This document shows, one piece after another, positions 1 through 10,987 of a DNA stretch of 64,000 bases. Source of the DNA: Zasmidium citrigriseum (lineage: Eukaryota > Ascomycota > Dothideomycetes > Mycosphaerellales > Mycosphaerellaceae); the NCBI GenBank assembly GCA_002786025.1, contig NHNW01000018.1, positions 709,483 to 773,482 of the forward strand, in the 5' to 3' direction. Made by a program: the position numbers and the translations under genes. Each line of letters begins with the position of its first letter. Within the stretch, counting starts at the first letter, position 1. The notes beneath the pieces were generated by a model that did no database searches, was not told where the DNA came from, and saw nothing but the letters and a program-made list of their open reading frames with translations.

Positions 1-2
1 TC

Positions 3-2553
3 GATGGTCCTGAGATTGGGACATTAGTGCTGGTGGTGGATCGAGCGAAGAATCTTCCCAACCGCAAGACCATGGGCAAGCAGAATCCTTATGCGGCTGC
101 GAGATTGGGCAAAGAGGCGCGGAAGACTGAGACGGACAAACGAGGAGGACAGACACCGAGATGGTGAGTCTATACCAACCCAATGCCTTAGGCAGAGGCA
201 GTCTTTGCTGACAAAAGATGACAGGGACCAGGAGCTGCGGTTCACCGTCCACGACTCCCCCGATTACTACAACCTCAAGATCTCCGTCTTCAGCGAGGAT
301 AAGCGGACCGACCTCATCGGCGAAGCCTGGGTGAGCTTGAGCGACGTAGTGGTGCCTGGAGGAGGGAAGAACGATCTTTGGCAGGGTCTCAACTGCAAAG
401 GGAAATACGCTGGCGAGATCAGGATTGAGTTGACATACTACGATTCGCGAGAGAAGCCGGAGAAGGAGAGCAAGATCATGTCTGTCGCAGACGAGCTCAA
501 GGCGCAATACGGGAGCGTGAGCAAGGTCAAGAGGCGGCCGCTGCCGGTCAATCCCAATCAGCCGAACACGAATGCTGTCGTTGTGCCGGACAGGCCATTA
601 CCAGGAAGAGCAAAGCATGGACCGAGGGATTACTCGACACCACCGAGAGCGAATTCGCTGCCGCCTGAAGGGCCAAAGACCTTCAATTACCCGCATTCGC
701 AGGCTACGTTATTTGGGCAGAAGTCAGTTGGTGGTTTCGCATCTACGGGGCATTCGCCAGCACCAGTGGAGCAGGTGCCGGAAGAGCCACACTATGGAGA
801 GTATGACCCCAGTCTTGGACCACAAGCATACGAGCAGCAGCCTGTTCCTGCTCAACCGGACTTTCTCCCTCAGCTGAGGCCGAGCAGCCGGCAACGAGGC
901 TCTCTACCGCCTCAGCCAAGGTATGCACATCCACAACAGCTGCCGTCGCAGGATCTGAGACCACAGAGTCACATTGGCCTGCTGCATGCCAACTCTGCAC
1001 CGGCCGTGCCGCAACACCCAGAACCGCACGAATACGATGACCATCAGCTGCACACAGACTACCCCGAGCCCATCCCAGACGTCGACTATCAGTACCAGCA
1101 AGTGCGTCACAGGAGACATGATGCACCACCGGGATGGGAGGGCGAGTACGGCAGCCCATACGCAGACAGGCAGCCATATGTCGAGGACGACTTGGAATCA
1201 CCTCCTCCACCTCCGCCGCCAGTCCACAGCAACAGCTCTCCTGCTGTGCCACACTACGGATCACCGCACAGTCGACCGTTCCCTCCACCATCGGGGCTAA
1301 GACATGGTGTGACCCCTCCAGCACCGAGACAACCATTCGTTCCGAACTCGTCGCCGCTTCAGAGCATTGAACGCCAACACGGCACTCCTCCAGCTCACGG
1401 TCATCCTGCAAGAGGGCGTTCAGTTGATGAATATGGCGACTCTCCATACCATGCTAGCTACGGATCGACACCAAACCTGACGCCGCCGAACCAGCAGAGC
1501 CCACCATCGCAAGGAGTAACGCCGCCCTACGGCAGACAGTATCCCGCTCGGCACAGTGTCGCAGATCCTTACAGCACTCCCTCGAGACCTCATCCGCTTT
1601 CGCATGAAGTCCCTCGCGCGAGGAGTCCAAACCCGTATGCCGAAGTGCCAGGCTCGGCGTATGAGCACGAGTACCGTCCCCGAGATGCAGTGCCGTTGAT
1701 CAAGCCTCGAGCATTGTCTCCACAGCCTGCTCTGCCGCCAGCCCAGGCTTCTGGAAGGCCCAAGAGCTCGTATAGCATACAGCATCCGGTCAGAGCATTT
1801 GAGTCGTCGGACGGCAATCCGCTTTCTACTTCGCAGCCTCCAGTTGGACGACCTACACACCGCGTGACTCCAACGCGAAAGTCGGTCTCGCCTCGCCCGT
1901 CTGTCTCCGAAGGCAGCAGGATTCCGTTTTCGCCGGATAGCTTTGGCGTTCACAACCCCAACGCACCTCATCCGGACGAAACGTCTCCTACTCGAAGAGG
2001 ACCCATTGTTGGCTGGCATGGACAAGAGATAGATCCCTCGGACCATTTGCCTGTCCACTCATGGGCTCCGGAGCCGGAGCAGAAGGTACCAAACAAGCAA
2101 TACGGTCTTGGTCGAGATCGGGACTTCGGGCCTCGAACTCAGGGGGTCATGAACACTGCTGGTAGAGTCAGCAGGGACACCATGATCAACGTGAGGATGA
2201 AGGAGCCCGAGCCAGTACCGGAACCACAGCCATCGAAAATCAGAGCAAGGCTGGTAAAGAAGTCTGGCGGAGCGAGTTCGACACCGGATATGAGGCCGCC
2301 ACTCAGGGATCATGCTAACTTCAATTCGGTCCCGAATCCTTACGAACACCAGCAATTTAGTCGCAGCTTCCACGAGGACGACCCAATTCCATATGGAGGA
2401 CCTCCGTCATTGCCGCCCAAGGTGCCGCTGGATTACGGACCTGATGCATTGGAGCGGGAAATTGCGGGGATTGATATTGGGACAAGCAGGCGGCCGGCTC
2501 CTGCGAGTTATGTCCCGGTCAGGAGTCATCGGGATAGGAACAGCTTTTATTAG
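3..2553 (+). CDS. C2-domain protein, Inn1/Fic1-like, 5' partial
   Basis: Read as join(<3..163, 225..2553), with the start codon upstream of the window. The 61-bp intron (164-224) has GTGAGT and ACAG ends and splits a Trp codon. The visible ~829 residues open with a C2 domain (LVLVVDRAKNLPNRK, then TPRWDQELRFTVHD, then LIGEAWVSL). A very long Pro/Ser/His/Tyr-rich disordered tail follows, with a PPPPPPP run and many PxxP-like sites. N-terminal C2 plus a proline-rich tail is the architecture of fungal Inn1 (yeast) and Fic1 (fission yeast), which act at the division septum by coupling the actomyosin ring and SH3 proteins to septum synthesis. That role is inferred from family resemblance. The tail is far longer than in yeast Inn1, as is usual in filamentous fungi. 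The downstream neighbour is convergent, 350 bp away. Confidence 0.8.
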
Positions 2554-2902
2554 AGAGCGGGCATGCATGGCATTTGGGTTGGGAGTTTCTGGGACGCATT
2601 ATGGTATACACGAAAGGGATGCGGGTGGGATGAGGATAAAGGCATGGGTATCGGACGCGGGCGTTTTTGAAATGGGCATGCTCTTGCATTTTGGCAGAGT
2701 GAAAGCACAGGCAAATTGCGACAGCGATGTGTATTCTGGAATGAACGCCTCGAAGAGAGGTCATAGATGGTGTCTTGAATTGCTGCATCATGATCATGCT
2801 TTCATTTCACTTTTCATCGACACCTTGCTGCGACGTCGTGCCTGCTCTATCATACATCATGGCCCTGAGTCACTTCACCTCCAACACGCCAATCGTCAGC
2901 CC

Positions 2903-3404
2903 TTATACCTGACGCCCCCCAGTCCCCTCCCTAGCCTCATTGCTCAACTGTCCCGCCGGCCTAACAGTCTCCCCACCCTGTCGGATATTCCCCCTCACAT
3001 CATCATTCCCCGGGTTCTGCTCCGCATAGATCCTCGCCTTGTCCTCTGGACCTCCCGGACCCTCGAAGTCGGAAGCCTGAGTCGGTTTTCCTGTGGGTTT
3101 GATGGAACCGCCTTCGGAAAGGGGGATTTCGTCGCGGGGGGCGGTGGAGACTGTGCCGCCGGGGAATTTTGAGGCGGCGGATTCGTCGATGCCGGATTCG
3201 CGGGCTATTGTTATGTCAGGATGGGTTGGGGACGACTGTGGGTTGCGGGGGCTTTTGGGGAGGGAAAGGGAGAGAAGACTTACTGCTATCGCTCACGCCG
3301 GCGGTTTGAGGGGTTGTGTTGCCTTTTGCGGAGAGGGTGTTGAGGTCTTGCTCGGCTTTCTTTGCGATTTCGATGGGGTCTTGACCTTTGTATTCGGCAG
3401 ACAT
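2903..3404 (-). CDS. Small hydrophilic conserved fungal protein
   Basis: Two exons, complement(join(2903..3204, 3284..3404)), 140 aa. The intron (3205-3283) has GTAAGT and ATAG ends and restores a frame running from MSAEYKGQDPIEIAKKAEQ to a stop after GTGGRQV. I chose the ATG at 3404 over the upstream in-frame Met (3560) because the upstream residues look like translated 5' UTR. The protein is highly charged and Gly/Pro-rich, with no signal peptide or membrane segment, and is probably disordered. It contains two well-kept blocks, FPGGTVSTAPRDEIPLSEGG and GPGGPEDKARIYAEQ. I recall similar short proteins in many ascomycetes but know no assigned function, so none is claimed. Confidence 0.75.
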
Positions 3405-3993
3405 GGTGGCGGTTGTTGTAGTCTTCTGATCTGAGTGATTCGATTGACTGAGACTTTGGATTTGAAAAGTTCTTGTTGTGTGGTTATTAAGAGATAGAAG
3501 AGCTTTGAAGAAGAGGAGGGGCAATAGTAAATAAATGTTCGTGTGTGAGCTCATAGGCACATTGCATCATCGACTGTCATCGTGAAGTGAAGGCCGGGGG
3601 AACTTCGGTCCATCACGATCTTCAGGTACCCGTCACAAGCTCACGCGACGTCTCCTCTGTGACGCCTTTTGCTCCACGCTCTTGAACCACGAGTTGAGAA
3701 GATAAGGTAATGCAAATGACGCACATGAAAGCCACCACTTACCTAAGCCTTGTCGTTCATACAATCCGAAGTGACCAAGAGCGCCAAGACGGCCACATGT
3801 TGAGTTGAAATCGTGGTTGAAGTTCCTGAATCAACAAATGTGAAGGCAATGGTCGTGAACATCGTTACGCTCGTGAGCCTGATTAACAAATTAGCTGACT
3901 ATTCAAAAGATCTGTCCATGCATATCGCGCATGTGCTGTTTCCACCCCAACGCCTCGCTCGCTGAACATCAACTTTTAACCATGAATCAAACT
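3405..3993. other. Intergenic, promoter side of the small protein gene
   Basis: About 590 bp with no supported gene. The part next to 3404 is the 5' UTR and promoter of the minus-strand small protein, with pyrimidine-rich stretches on that strand. The part toward 3994 is 3' flank of the protease-like gene. Confidence 0.6.
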
Positions 3994-6054
3994 TTACAAA
4001 GGACGGTCACTGTCCATCTCAAAGGAGAACTGTCGATGCAGCGTCGGGTCTCTCAACTGCGACGACGTCTGCACATCTTCAGGATTGACTCTCCTTGGTT
4101 CTCTTACACCTTCGTTGACAGCACTTGCGGAAGCCGACGCATCGACTCCCTCATAGATCATCTGTCGCCGGGCCAAGGCTTCCTTCTCGCTGAGGGCTTT
4201 GCCGTCTTTCTCGCGGACTACGGGCATATCGCCTGGCATTTCATACACTTGGCGTTCACGGCTATCGGCCTCGCTGGCGGATTCGGATAGGGGTGAGAAT
4301 AGACGGCCGCTCTGCGTGCTGGAATGAGTCCCCTCACCCGACGGTGTTGTGGGAGAAGGTGTCGAAACACCACCAGCAACGCTTGCGAAGTAGCCTGCGC
4401 TTGACGGTGAAACGAGTGAATGAGGCGTTCCCGGTGCACTTCTAGGGGTCGATCCGTGAGCAGATAGTAGGCCTCTGCCCTCCATTGCGGGAACGCCATT
4501 CCCGTCCAGCTCGGCCTTGGGATAGACTTGTCTGCTCGGCTGTCTTGCTAACGCAGGTTTGGCGCCATCGACATTGTCGGTCTTCTCGTTCACGTGTTCC
4601 TTCTGAGTGGTCCGCTTCTTTCGCCGCCAGAAGAAGAGGGCTGCAAGTGCTAGTATAACCACGCCAGCGATTGCTCCAACAGCTATACCAGCGATAGCTC
4701 CCCCAGACAAGCCGTTTGATGATTCTTCATTGTTCCCAGCAGTGTTCGTTCCTGGATAGCCCGAGCCGTTGCCACCTTTCTCTGACACTGGCAAGATCGG
4801 CACGAGATCCTGACTTTGAGTCTCTTCCCAGCGGACCTGAGAAACGTTGAATTGGGCGTTCTCCCAATCTACAGCGATATATGCCTCTTGCATGAAGGTC
4901 CGGCCTAAGGTGTATTGGGTCTCGTTCATCGCGCGCCGGAGGGGAAAGTACCGAGTCTGATTGACGACGTTAGGATATGGTGGTTGTACTTCTAGGTCGA
5001 AAGCCGCGTAAGGGAGTGTGATCTGGACACTCGATCCAGAGAATCCTTGTCCGAATTGGAAAGTGACGTTGGCATCCCGGTCCAGCAAAGCCTGATGCAA
5101 GGTATCGTTGACAAGGTACAGTTCAGTCGTGTTGTCGTAGACCAGGCCGAACTCGTACTCGAATACCTGGCACGCCTCTACAGGAAGCCAGATATGAGGG
5201 ACAGTACTATCGATATATGCATAGATCGGTTTCGGGAGCAGCTCCGTTGGGTTCGGTGACGACTCGATCTGCGAGGGCGTGTTGATCGATTGCACGGCGA
5301 CGACTAGATCACGGGAGTTGTCCTGCGCGAAGACAAAGGTCACATCGTTGTCCACGAACTTGGCACTGTCATATCCGCCCAGAACCAATGAGGCCAAGAC
5401 TCCATTGAAACGGTACTTGGCGCCAGCAGTGTATCCAAAGGAGACGCTAGGAATGAGGTTTTGCTCCTTGAGTTGAGTGATGTAACTCGGTGATCCCTCG
5501 TTCATGGTGGTGAAGTTTGTCGGCTTCGGGTTAACACCGAAAATTCCCAGGTAGAAATCTTCCACGGCCATTGCACCGACTGTAGTATTCTTCGATGTAG
5601 GTCCGCCTTGTCCGTTCAGGCCCAGTCCAACCACCTCGTAACCGTATAGCGCATTCCCATCATAGCCCAGATTCCGTTCAATCCACAGGTCGTATATGCC
5701 AATATAGTCCCATGTAGATGAAGTTGAATTATCAAAGACACCTCCTCTTGTCTGAGCACATGCTTCCTCGTCTGTTGCAGCTTGGCATCCTTGCGGTAGC
5801 ACGACCCATGTCTGATACGAGGCGAAGGATATGAGAGCTTTCACGGACTGCGCTGGAGTGCCGACTCGTAGGGTGAAGGTAGACCACGATCCGTCAATGC
5901 CCATCCAACTCTGATCCGGGGAGATATTGATTGGCGCCTGGGTTGCGTTCGAATTGTCGTCTCGTGGGTCCAAGGCAATGGCATGCGCATAGGAAACACT
6001 CAATGCCAGCAGAGCGCTGGGCAACAGTAACAGGCGCTCCAAAAAGGAAGCCAT
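3994..6054 (-). CDS. Membrane-anchored aspartic-protease-like protein, first Asp missing
   Basis: Single exon, 686 aa from the ATG at 6054, chosen because it opens directly into a signal peptide (MASFLERLLLLPSALLALSV); an in-frame Met 8 codons upstream spoils it. The ectodomain follows the pepsin-like (A1) fold: LRVGTPAQSVKALI near residue 62, many N-glycosylation sequons, and a second lobe with AYIDSTVPHIWLP around residue 280. It then has a Gly/Asn linker, one transmembrane helix (about 452-476, ending FFWRRKK) and a ~200-residue Ser/Pro-rich cytoplasmic tail. The first catalytic motif, DTGSS in active enzymes, reads SFASY here (residues 76-80), while Asp282 of the second motif is kept. It is therefore probably not a protease. 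A cell-surface binding or sensor role is conceivable but is inference. Confidence 0.85.
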   Translation of the reverse strand: MASFLERLLLLPSALLALSVSYAHAIALDPRDDNSNATQAPINISPDQSWMGIDGSWSTFTLRVGTPAQSVKALISFASYQTWVVLPQGCQAATDEEACAQTRGGVFDNSTSSTWDYIGIYDLWIERNLGYDGNALYGYEVVGLGLNGQGGPTSKNTTVGAMAVEDFYLGIFGVNPKPTNFTTMNEGSPSYITQLKEQNLIPSVSFGYTAGAKYRFNGVLASLVLGGYDSAKFVDNDVTFVFAQDNSRDLVVAVQSINTPSQIESSPNPTELLPKPIYAYIDSTVPHIWLPVEACQVFEYEFGLVYDNTTELYLVNDTLHQALLDRDANVTFQFGQGFSGSSVQITLPYAAFDLEVQPPYPNVVNQTRYFPLRRAMNETQYTLGRTFMQEAYIAVDWENAQFNVSQVRWEETQSQDLVPILPVSEKGGNGSGYPGTNTAGNNEESSNGLSGGAIAGIAVGAIAGVVILALAALFFWRRKKRTTQKEHVNEKTDNVDGAKPALARQPSRQVYPKAELDGNGVPAMEGRGLLSAHGSTPRSAPGTPHSLVSPSSAGYFASVAGGVSTPSPTTPSGEGTHSSTQSGRLFSPLSESASEADSRERQVYEMPGDMPVVREKDGKALSEKEALARRQMIYEGVDASASASAVNEGVREPRRVNPEDVQTSSQLRDPTLHRQFSFEMDSDRPL

Positions 6055-7600
6055 GGCAGAACAGGACTGCTCGTGCACGCTGCAAGGCGCCTGGCCGTAT
6101 GTCGAGAAGTGCGCAATGGCACCGGGGTACCTGCGTCCTGCTACGCGACGAAGAACAACATGGAGAAACAGAAGCTCGCCGGCCCACGAGATTCGGAATC
6201 ACATCTCAGCCCCAAGTCGCCGTCGGCCTGGCTGTCCTGCCGTTGGAGTAGTAGGCTCGCGAAGACGGTAGGCGAGGCCAGGGAAGGACATGGTGGCGAG
6301 CCGTGCATTGGCGGACATGCAGCTTCAGCCACTTGCGGATGCAGACGATGGGCGGCGGGATTTGTGAAACGGGAGGGTTGCTTGGGCCAAGAGAGTCACG
6401 GTTCCTTCGGAAAATATTGGGCGGGCGAAGGTTTGTGCCTTGCCTCTGCACTGTGATTGTCAGGCGAGCCTCCCCAGCTAGCTCTCGTATCTGCTGCTCA
6501 GTGCTGCAGGTGGCGAATGCACGAGATGACAGCGACTCGTGTCATCAACGCACCCATCTCGCAAGCGTGTGCGACGAGGATGGGCAGATTGGAGCAGACG
6601 TTTGTGTGCGTTGACAGGGCTGATCCTGATAAGTGAGCATTGCGTGGTGCTGGCGGCGGTGGTTGCGCCGAGAGCGCGGGTCGCCGGCGCCGTCGCGGAG
6701 AAAAGCGACCTCACCTCAAGCCACCCGACCACCGCCCAGACTTCCTTCGCTGCATCCACTTCACCATCACTCGTGCCGACGACGAAGCCGCCCAACGGCA
6801 ACCCGAGGAAATGCAGCGCCGATGAGGAATCCATTCGCCGCGAGCTGTCACCTGTGTGCTTGCTGGCGAGTGGGCGAGCTGTGCTTCGAATTGGCAGCCG
6901 ACTTGGGTGAAGCTGCGCTCCATTGGTTCCTGCGCGCCTCGACTGCAGGTCTCAGCTGCACTGGCAAATCTAGATGCCTCGCCGACGTGCTGAGCATCCT
7001 GGCACGTCCTTTGCGGCTTTGCCAGCGCAGTCGCATGTGCTGCGAGCTCCCAACGCTGTGTCACCGCCGCGGGTACCAATCCGGTCATTGCAAGCTCGTA
7101 AAGAGCCATCTTCTCCGCCCGAGCTGACGCAAGGCACTCCAGCGCTGCCAGATCCAGCATGTGGTGCACCAGGCATGCCAGCGTTGGCGAGAGGTTGGCA
7201 GCAGTCATGGCTGCGTCGCCTACCAATTTCACCCACCACTCGAAACAGCCACGCGGAGCAGGCGTCGCGCGGCGAGTGTCCACGCGAAGATAGTCATGCA
7301 GCATGCCGGTCGCCTGCCTGAAATCTGGAATCCCAGCCTGCTATTCCTAGCCGTGCGTCGCATCCTGACGGCACTGACTCTCTGCCATTGGCTGCTTTCG
7401 CCTATACGCCATCGCAGTTACGTCCTGATTTTGCCGACGCTACTGTTCCCCAAGTCCTTCAACCTAGCATCCACAGTTCGTGTTTACCATTCGTTTGCTC
7501 TCGCCAAGTCACTCGTTCTTTACTGGGCTTGCTGAAAATCACCATGCGATGAATTGGGAGTATCGATTTTCTACCGTTTACGGTCCGCTTTAATACAGCC
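6055..7600. other. Divergent intergenic region, no gene supported
   Basis: About 1.5 kb between two divergently transcribed surface-protein genes. It is GC-rich, so overlapping open frames of 60-200 codons occur in all frames. None has a recognisable domain or convincing composition. The last ~200 bp, rich in C and T, is the likely 5' UTR and promoter of the gene starting at 7601. Confidence 0.55.
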
Positions 7601-10600
7601 ATGCTGTTGCCAGCCGGCATCGTCGTGGGATTGGCAGCGACTGTGTCCGCGGATCAGATTTTCCATGGCCCTTTATCGCCATACAGAGGACCCTACGGAC
7701 CACCGCGACATCAAAGGCAATACAATGGAGATGGAAGTAATGCCCCGTTCCCGCTGGCTTCGGGTTCTATATCAGCATCATCAGGAACTCGTCCAGCCCC
7801 GCTAGAGTCAGGATCGTCTGGAAGTCCGCCTCCTACTCCAGCAAGGCCTGCAACAGCAGAAGCATTGCCAACAGGCTCGACGCCGACCTTCAGCTACGAC
7901 CCTGTGTCCAACTCATCTAGCAGCCATGTTTCATTCGTTTACGATCCGACCGGCAGTGCTCCGCCGCCTCATTTCTCCTTCAGGCCTCGTCCGTCTAATG
8001 GAACATGCACTGGAAAGACAGTCAATGTCTTGAATGCGTCCCTGGATTGGTGGTATACTGAGACGTATACGCAAGTCGACAGCACATTCTTGATTCAATT
8101 CAATGACAACGAAACTGCAACTGGATGGACCCTGGTACCCTCGCAGACCAGCTTCAACGTTACGTCGGCCGTCGCCAACCCAACATGCAACTCTGTCACG
8201 GCGTTCAACGAACAGGCAAACTCGACGATGCTGTCGTATTCCTGCTGGGATACCCCGACGCCTGTAGCAGCGGTGACGACGACTGTCGAACAGACAGCTT
8301 ATAGACCAATCAACGCAACTTCAGCCAACGGGACCATACCGAATGTCGGCGTCTCTCCAACACCAGCCTCCCTCACAGTGGGAGCATCGAATGTTACGAA
8401 CCAAACCTACACCTCTGGGGCTCCTATCGTCCACTTCAGCAAGTACGAAATCGTGACCAAACGACCGAGCCGCTATCCGAATGGCAGAGTGGAGTGCGTC
8501 GAGTCAACGAGGGTCTACAACTTGTCTAAGCCCCAGAGCTTTGAGTATCAAGGGAATGTCAACAACGAGCAAGCTGCGAGCGAGGGCGTTGTTGGCAACG
8601 TTCATTTCGGACTACTGAGGGCTGCTGGCATAGCAGATGCAACACCGGGTTCATGGGTAGCGGAACCCACTATGGTCGTGGTCGTCCAAAAGGTGCTGGC
8701 TGCTGCTGCAGTCCTTCCCATGTCAACTGAGATTGCTGCTTCCAGTCTTGACACTCCGACGCCGACGCTGCCCCCTTTTATCGAGACTGCTCGCGACACA
8801 CCCACGGAGCCAGGAGAGACATGGGTCCCCTTAACAGCACACGTCGAATCTTCAGACACTGCTTTGGACGTACCAACGAAGACGCCGCCCCCGCCTCCAC
8901 CTCCTCCACCACCACCACCGAAAGGCAACGACAATCGTGTGACGACTAAGGCAAATATCGTCACCTCCAATTTCGTTGGGCAACAAGGAGGGAGCTCCGT
9001 GACGGTAGCGATTCCTGTGCCATCGGGCGGCCACTCGGTAGTAACGGCGGTGGTCAATGGAGAGACGGTGACAGCTACATTACTCCCGCAGAATGGCGGG
9101 CCGAAGGGAGGTAACATTGGACCCATCTTGACGGCCATCCAAAATGCTGGCAAGCCCACTAATGCTGCGGAAGTTCTTAGCCAAGCTGAGCTGACATTTC
9201 ACAATGGTGGTGAAGGAGATCCTACGGCTTCAGCTATTGCGTCCATCATTGGTGCCGTGCCGTTGCCGTCTCCTGGTAGACATGGTTCTGGAGATGGCAA
9301 TGGTCCGAGCCAGCAGCATGGACTGTCGCCTGACGGCGAGAGTGGCGGCGGTGGTCACAATCAACATTCCAACCCTGGCTCTGGCCCTGATTCTGGATCT
9401 GGCCCTGGATCGGGCTCTGGATCGGGCTCTGGATCGGGCTCCGGTTCTGACTCGGGCTCTTTCCAGCATCATCCAGTCTTCCACATTGGCTCTCATGAGT
9501 TCACTGGCTCGCCCGTTCCAGGACATACACCACCGGCCTTTGTGATCGATGGTCAAACCGCAGTCGCCGGTGGAGCCCCTATCACGGTCGATGGTACGAG
9601 GGTATCGATTGCACCCGGGGCCGCTGCTGTTGCCATCGGAGACTCCACTTCTCGAATCGGCGCTGCCGGCGCAAATCCAGGATTCTTTGCCAATATCCCA
9701 TTTATCATTGTCGGCACCAGGACCTTCACAGCCAATGCCGCAACTCAGTTCAACATGGATGGATCAACGCTGACTCCTGGAGGGAAAGTTGTATATCATG
9801 GCACAACCATTAGTCTGGCGCCTGGCGCGAGTGATGTGGTCATCGGCGGTCAGACGAGACAACTTGCAGCCCCAGCTATCACACCAGCTCCACTCCTAAC
9901 GATCGACGGCACCGTCTACCGAGCGAATAGAGGATCAACCTACAATATCAGAGGCCACATGCTGACGCCTGGTGGAGTGGTCACAGTCTCTGGATCGACT
10001 ATTTCGCTGCAGGCTGATGCCTCTAGTGTCATCGTGAATGGTCTAGCACGACCTATTGGTCAAGCAGGATCCCCAGCTAACGACATGGCAACGATCACTG
10101 CGCCTCCTGTGCTTACAGTCGACGGACAACCCTTCGCAGCCAACGGCGGAACGCAGTATGTAATCCATGGCCAAACACTCATTCCAGGAGGTAGCATCAC
10201 CTTCAGTGGACCATGGGGAAAGGAGACTGTCTCTCTGAACGCGGCTGCGAACGAGCTTGTCACCATTGCCAATGGTGTCACTGCAACATCTCGCATAGGA
10301 ATGATCGGTGCGGGTCCAGACGGCGCTCCTGTCTTGACAATCGATGGAAACACATACACTGCCATAGCATACGGATCTGGTGCAGGAGCCACGTACGTGA
10401 TTGACGGTCAGACTTTGACGCCTGGTGGAACAATTACCATCACGGGGGATGATGGACCAGAGACTATTTCTTTACTTCCAGCTGGGACTGCAATAGTCAG
10501 CATCCACTCAGACACAACATCGACTTCGCAAATAGCTGGAGCGTACGGCGTCCCACAAACCCAGGCACCGATCTTGACCATCGGAGACGAGACTTTCACA

Positions 10601-10987
10601 GCAATCAACAACGGGGCGACCTATGTCATCCATGGAGACACGCTCACACCTGGCGGGACCGACACTGTGGAAATCGACGGCAAGACTTACATCGTTACGC
10701 TCTCTCCTCACGCAACGATGCTCGAGATCCAAGTCCTTGGGCCTAACGGAGACGCCACTTCGACTATATACGAGACCCTCTTTCCAGCACCCATGACCGG
10801 ACCGACGATCTACAACACGCACTTCGTCGAAGGCGTCACAGCAACGGCAGGAGCGAGCGCCACTGACGGGACCTCCTCACCCACTACGAACCCCGAACTC
10901 TCAAACAAAGCACCCTCATCTCACGCGACCGAACTCACAGGGCTTTTGATTGCCCTTGGCTCCATGGCACTTGCCATCTGGCTATGA
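7601..10987 (+). CDS. Large GPI-anchored, repeat-containing cell-surface protein
   Basis: Single exon, 1128 aa. It starts with a signal peptide (MLLPAGIVVGLAATVSA) and ends with a short hydrophobic tail (LTGLLIALGSMALAIWL) after a Ser/Ala/Thr-rich stretch, the layout of a GPI-anchor signal. The N-terminal half is Pro/Ser/Thr-rich with many N-glycosylation sequons and a run of 11 prolines preceded by Thr-Pro. A Gly-Ser linker coded by a 12-bp tandem repeat comes next, then six tandem modules of roughly 65-95 residues. Each module carries a PxLTIDGxxYTA-like strand, a Y-x-I-x-G-x-x-LTPGG turn and a T(I/V)SL strand, suggesting beta-repeat or beta-helix packing. An adhesin or wall structural role is inferred from layout only. 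The gene runs divergently from the protease-like gene. Confidence 0.85.
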   Translation: MLLPAGIVVGLAATVSADQIFHGPLSPYRGPYGPPRHQRQYNGDGSNAPFPLASGSISASSGTRPAPLESGSSGSPPPTPARPATAEALPTGSTPTFSYDPVSNSSSSHVSFVYDPTGSAPPPHFSFRPRPSNGTCTGKTVNVLNASLDWWYTETYTQVDSTFLIQFNDNETATGWTLVPSQTSFNVTSAVANPTCNSVTAFNEQANSTMLSYSCWDTPTPVAAVTTTVEQTAYRPINATSANGTIPNVGVSPTPASLTVGASNVTNQTYTSGAPIVHFSKYEIVTKRPSRYPNGRVECVESTRVYNLSKPQSFEYQGNVNNEQAASEGVVGNVHFGLLRAAGIADATPGSWVAEPTMVVVVQKVLAAAAVLPMSTEIAASSLDTPTPTLPPFIETARDTPTEPGETWVPLTAHVESSDTALDVPTKTPPPPPPPPPPPPKGNDNRVTTKANIVTSNFVGQQGGSSVTVAIPVPSGGHSVVTAVVNGETVTATLLPQNGGPKGGNIGPILTAIQNAGKPTNAAEVLSQAELTFHNGGEGDPTASAIASIIGAVPLPSPGRHGSGDGNGPSQQHGLSPDGESGGGGHNQHSNPGSGPDSGSGPGSGSGSGSGSGSGSDSGSFQHHPVFHIGSHEFTGSPVPGHTPPAFVIDGQTAVAGGAPITVDGTRVSIAPGAAAVAIGDSTSRIGAAGANPGFFANIPFIIVGTRTFTANAATQFNMDGSTLTPGGKVVYHGTTISLAPGASDVVIGGQTRQLAAPAITPAPLLTIDGTVYRANRGSTYNIRGHMLTPGGVVTVSGSTISLQADASSVIVNGLARPIGQAGSPANDMATITAPPVLTVDGQPFAANGGTQYVIHGQTLIPGGSITFSGPWGKETVSLNAAANELVTIANGVTATSRIGMIGAGPDGAPVLTIDGNTYTAIAYGSGAGATYVIDGQTLTPGGTITITGDDGPETISLLPAGTAIVSIHSDTTSTSQIAGAYGVPQTQAPILTIGDETFTAINNGATYVIHGDTLTPGGTDTVEIDGKTYIVTLSPHATMLEIQVLGPNGDATSTIYETLFPAPMTGPTIYNTHFVEGVTATAGASATDGTSSPTTNPELSNKAPSSHATELTGLLIALGSMALAIWL
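9376..9461 (+). repeat. 12-bp tandem repeat coding a Gly-Ser linker
   Basis: Degenerate copies of a GGATCGGGCTCT-type unit run in frame inside the surface-protein gene and encode alternating Gly-Ser with occasional Pro or Asp. Exact central copies alternate with variants. Such in-frame minisatellites often vary in length between strains. Confidence 0.85.
9472..10755 (+). repeat. Six tandem protein modules (beta-repeat)
   Basis: Modules begin near VFHIGSHEFTG, FIIVGTRTFTA, LLTIDGTVYRA, VLTVDGQPFAA, VLTIDGNTYTA and ILTIGDETFTA. Each continues with an (I/M)xGxxLTPGG-like turn and a strand such as TISL. The copies are clearly homologous at protein level but differ at DNA level, so the array is old. 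The first module is the most divergent. Confidence 0.8.

Noticed and set aside
743..2058. Antisense frames of 212-234 codons within the C2-protein gene
   Set aside because: They are shadows of the proline-rich tail on the coding strand; the translations are Arg/Ser-rich and without domains.
6053..7535. Many overlapping open frames of 60-200 codons on both strands
   Set aside because: They overlap each other in all frames, have no recognisable motifs or family-like composition, and sit in GC-rich promoter sequence.
8602..9159. Antisense 185-codon frame with a Gly run
   Set aside because: It is the complement of the polyproline segment of the surface protein.
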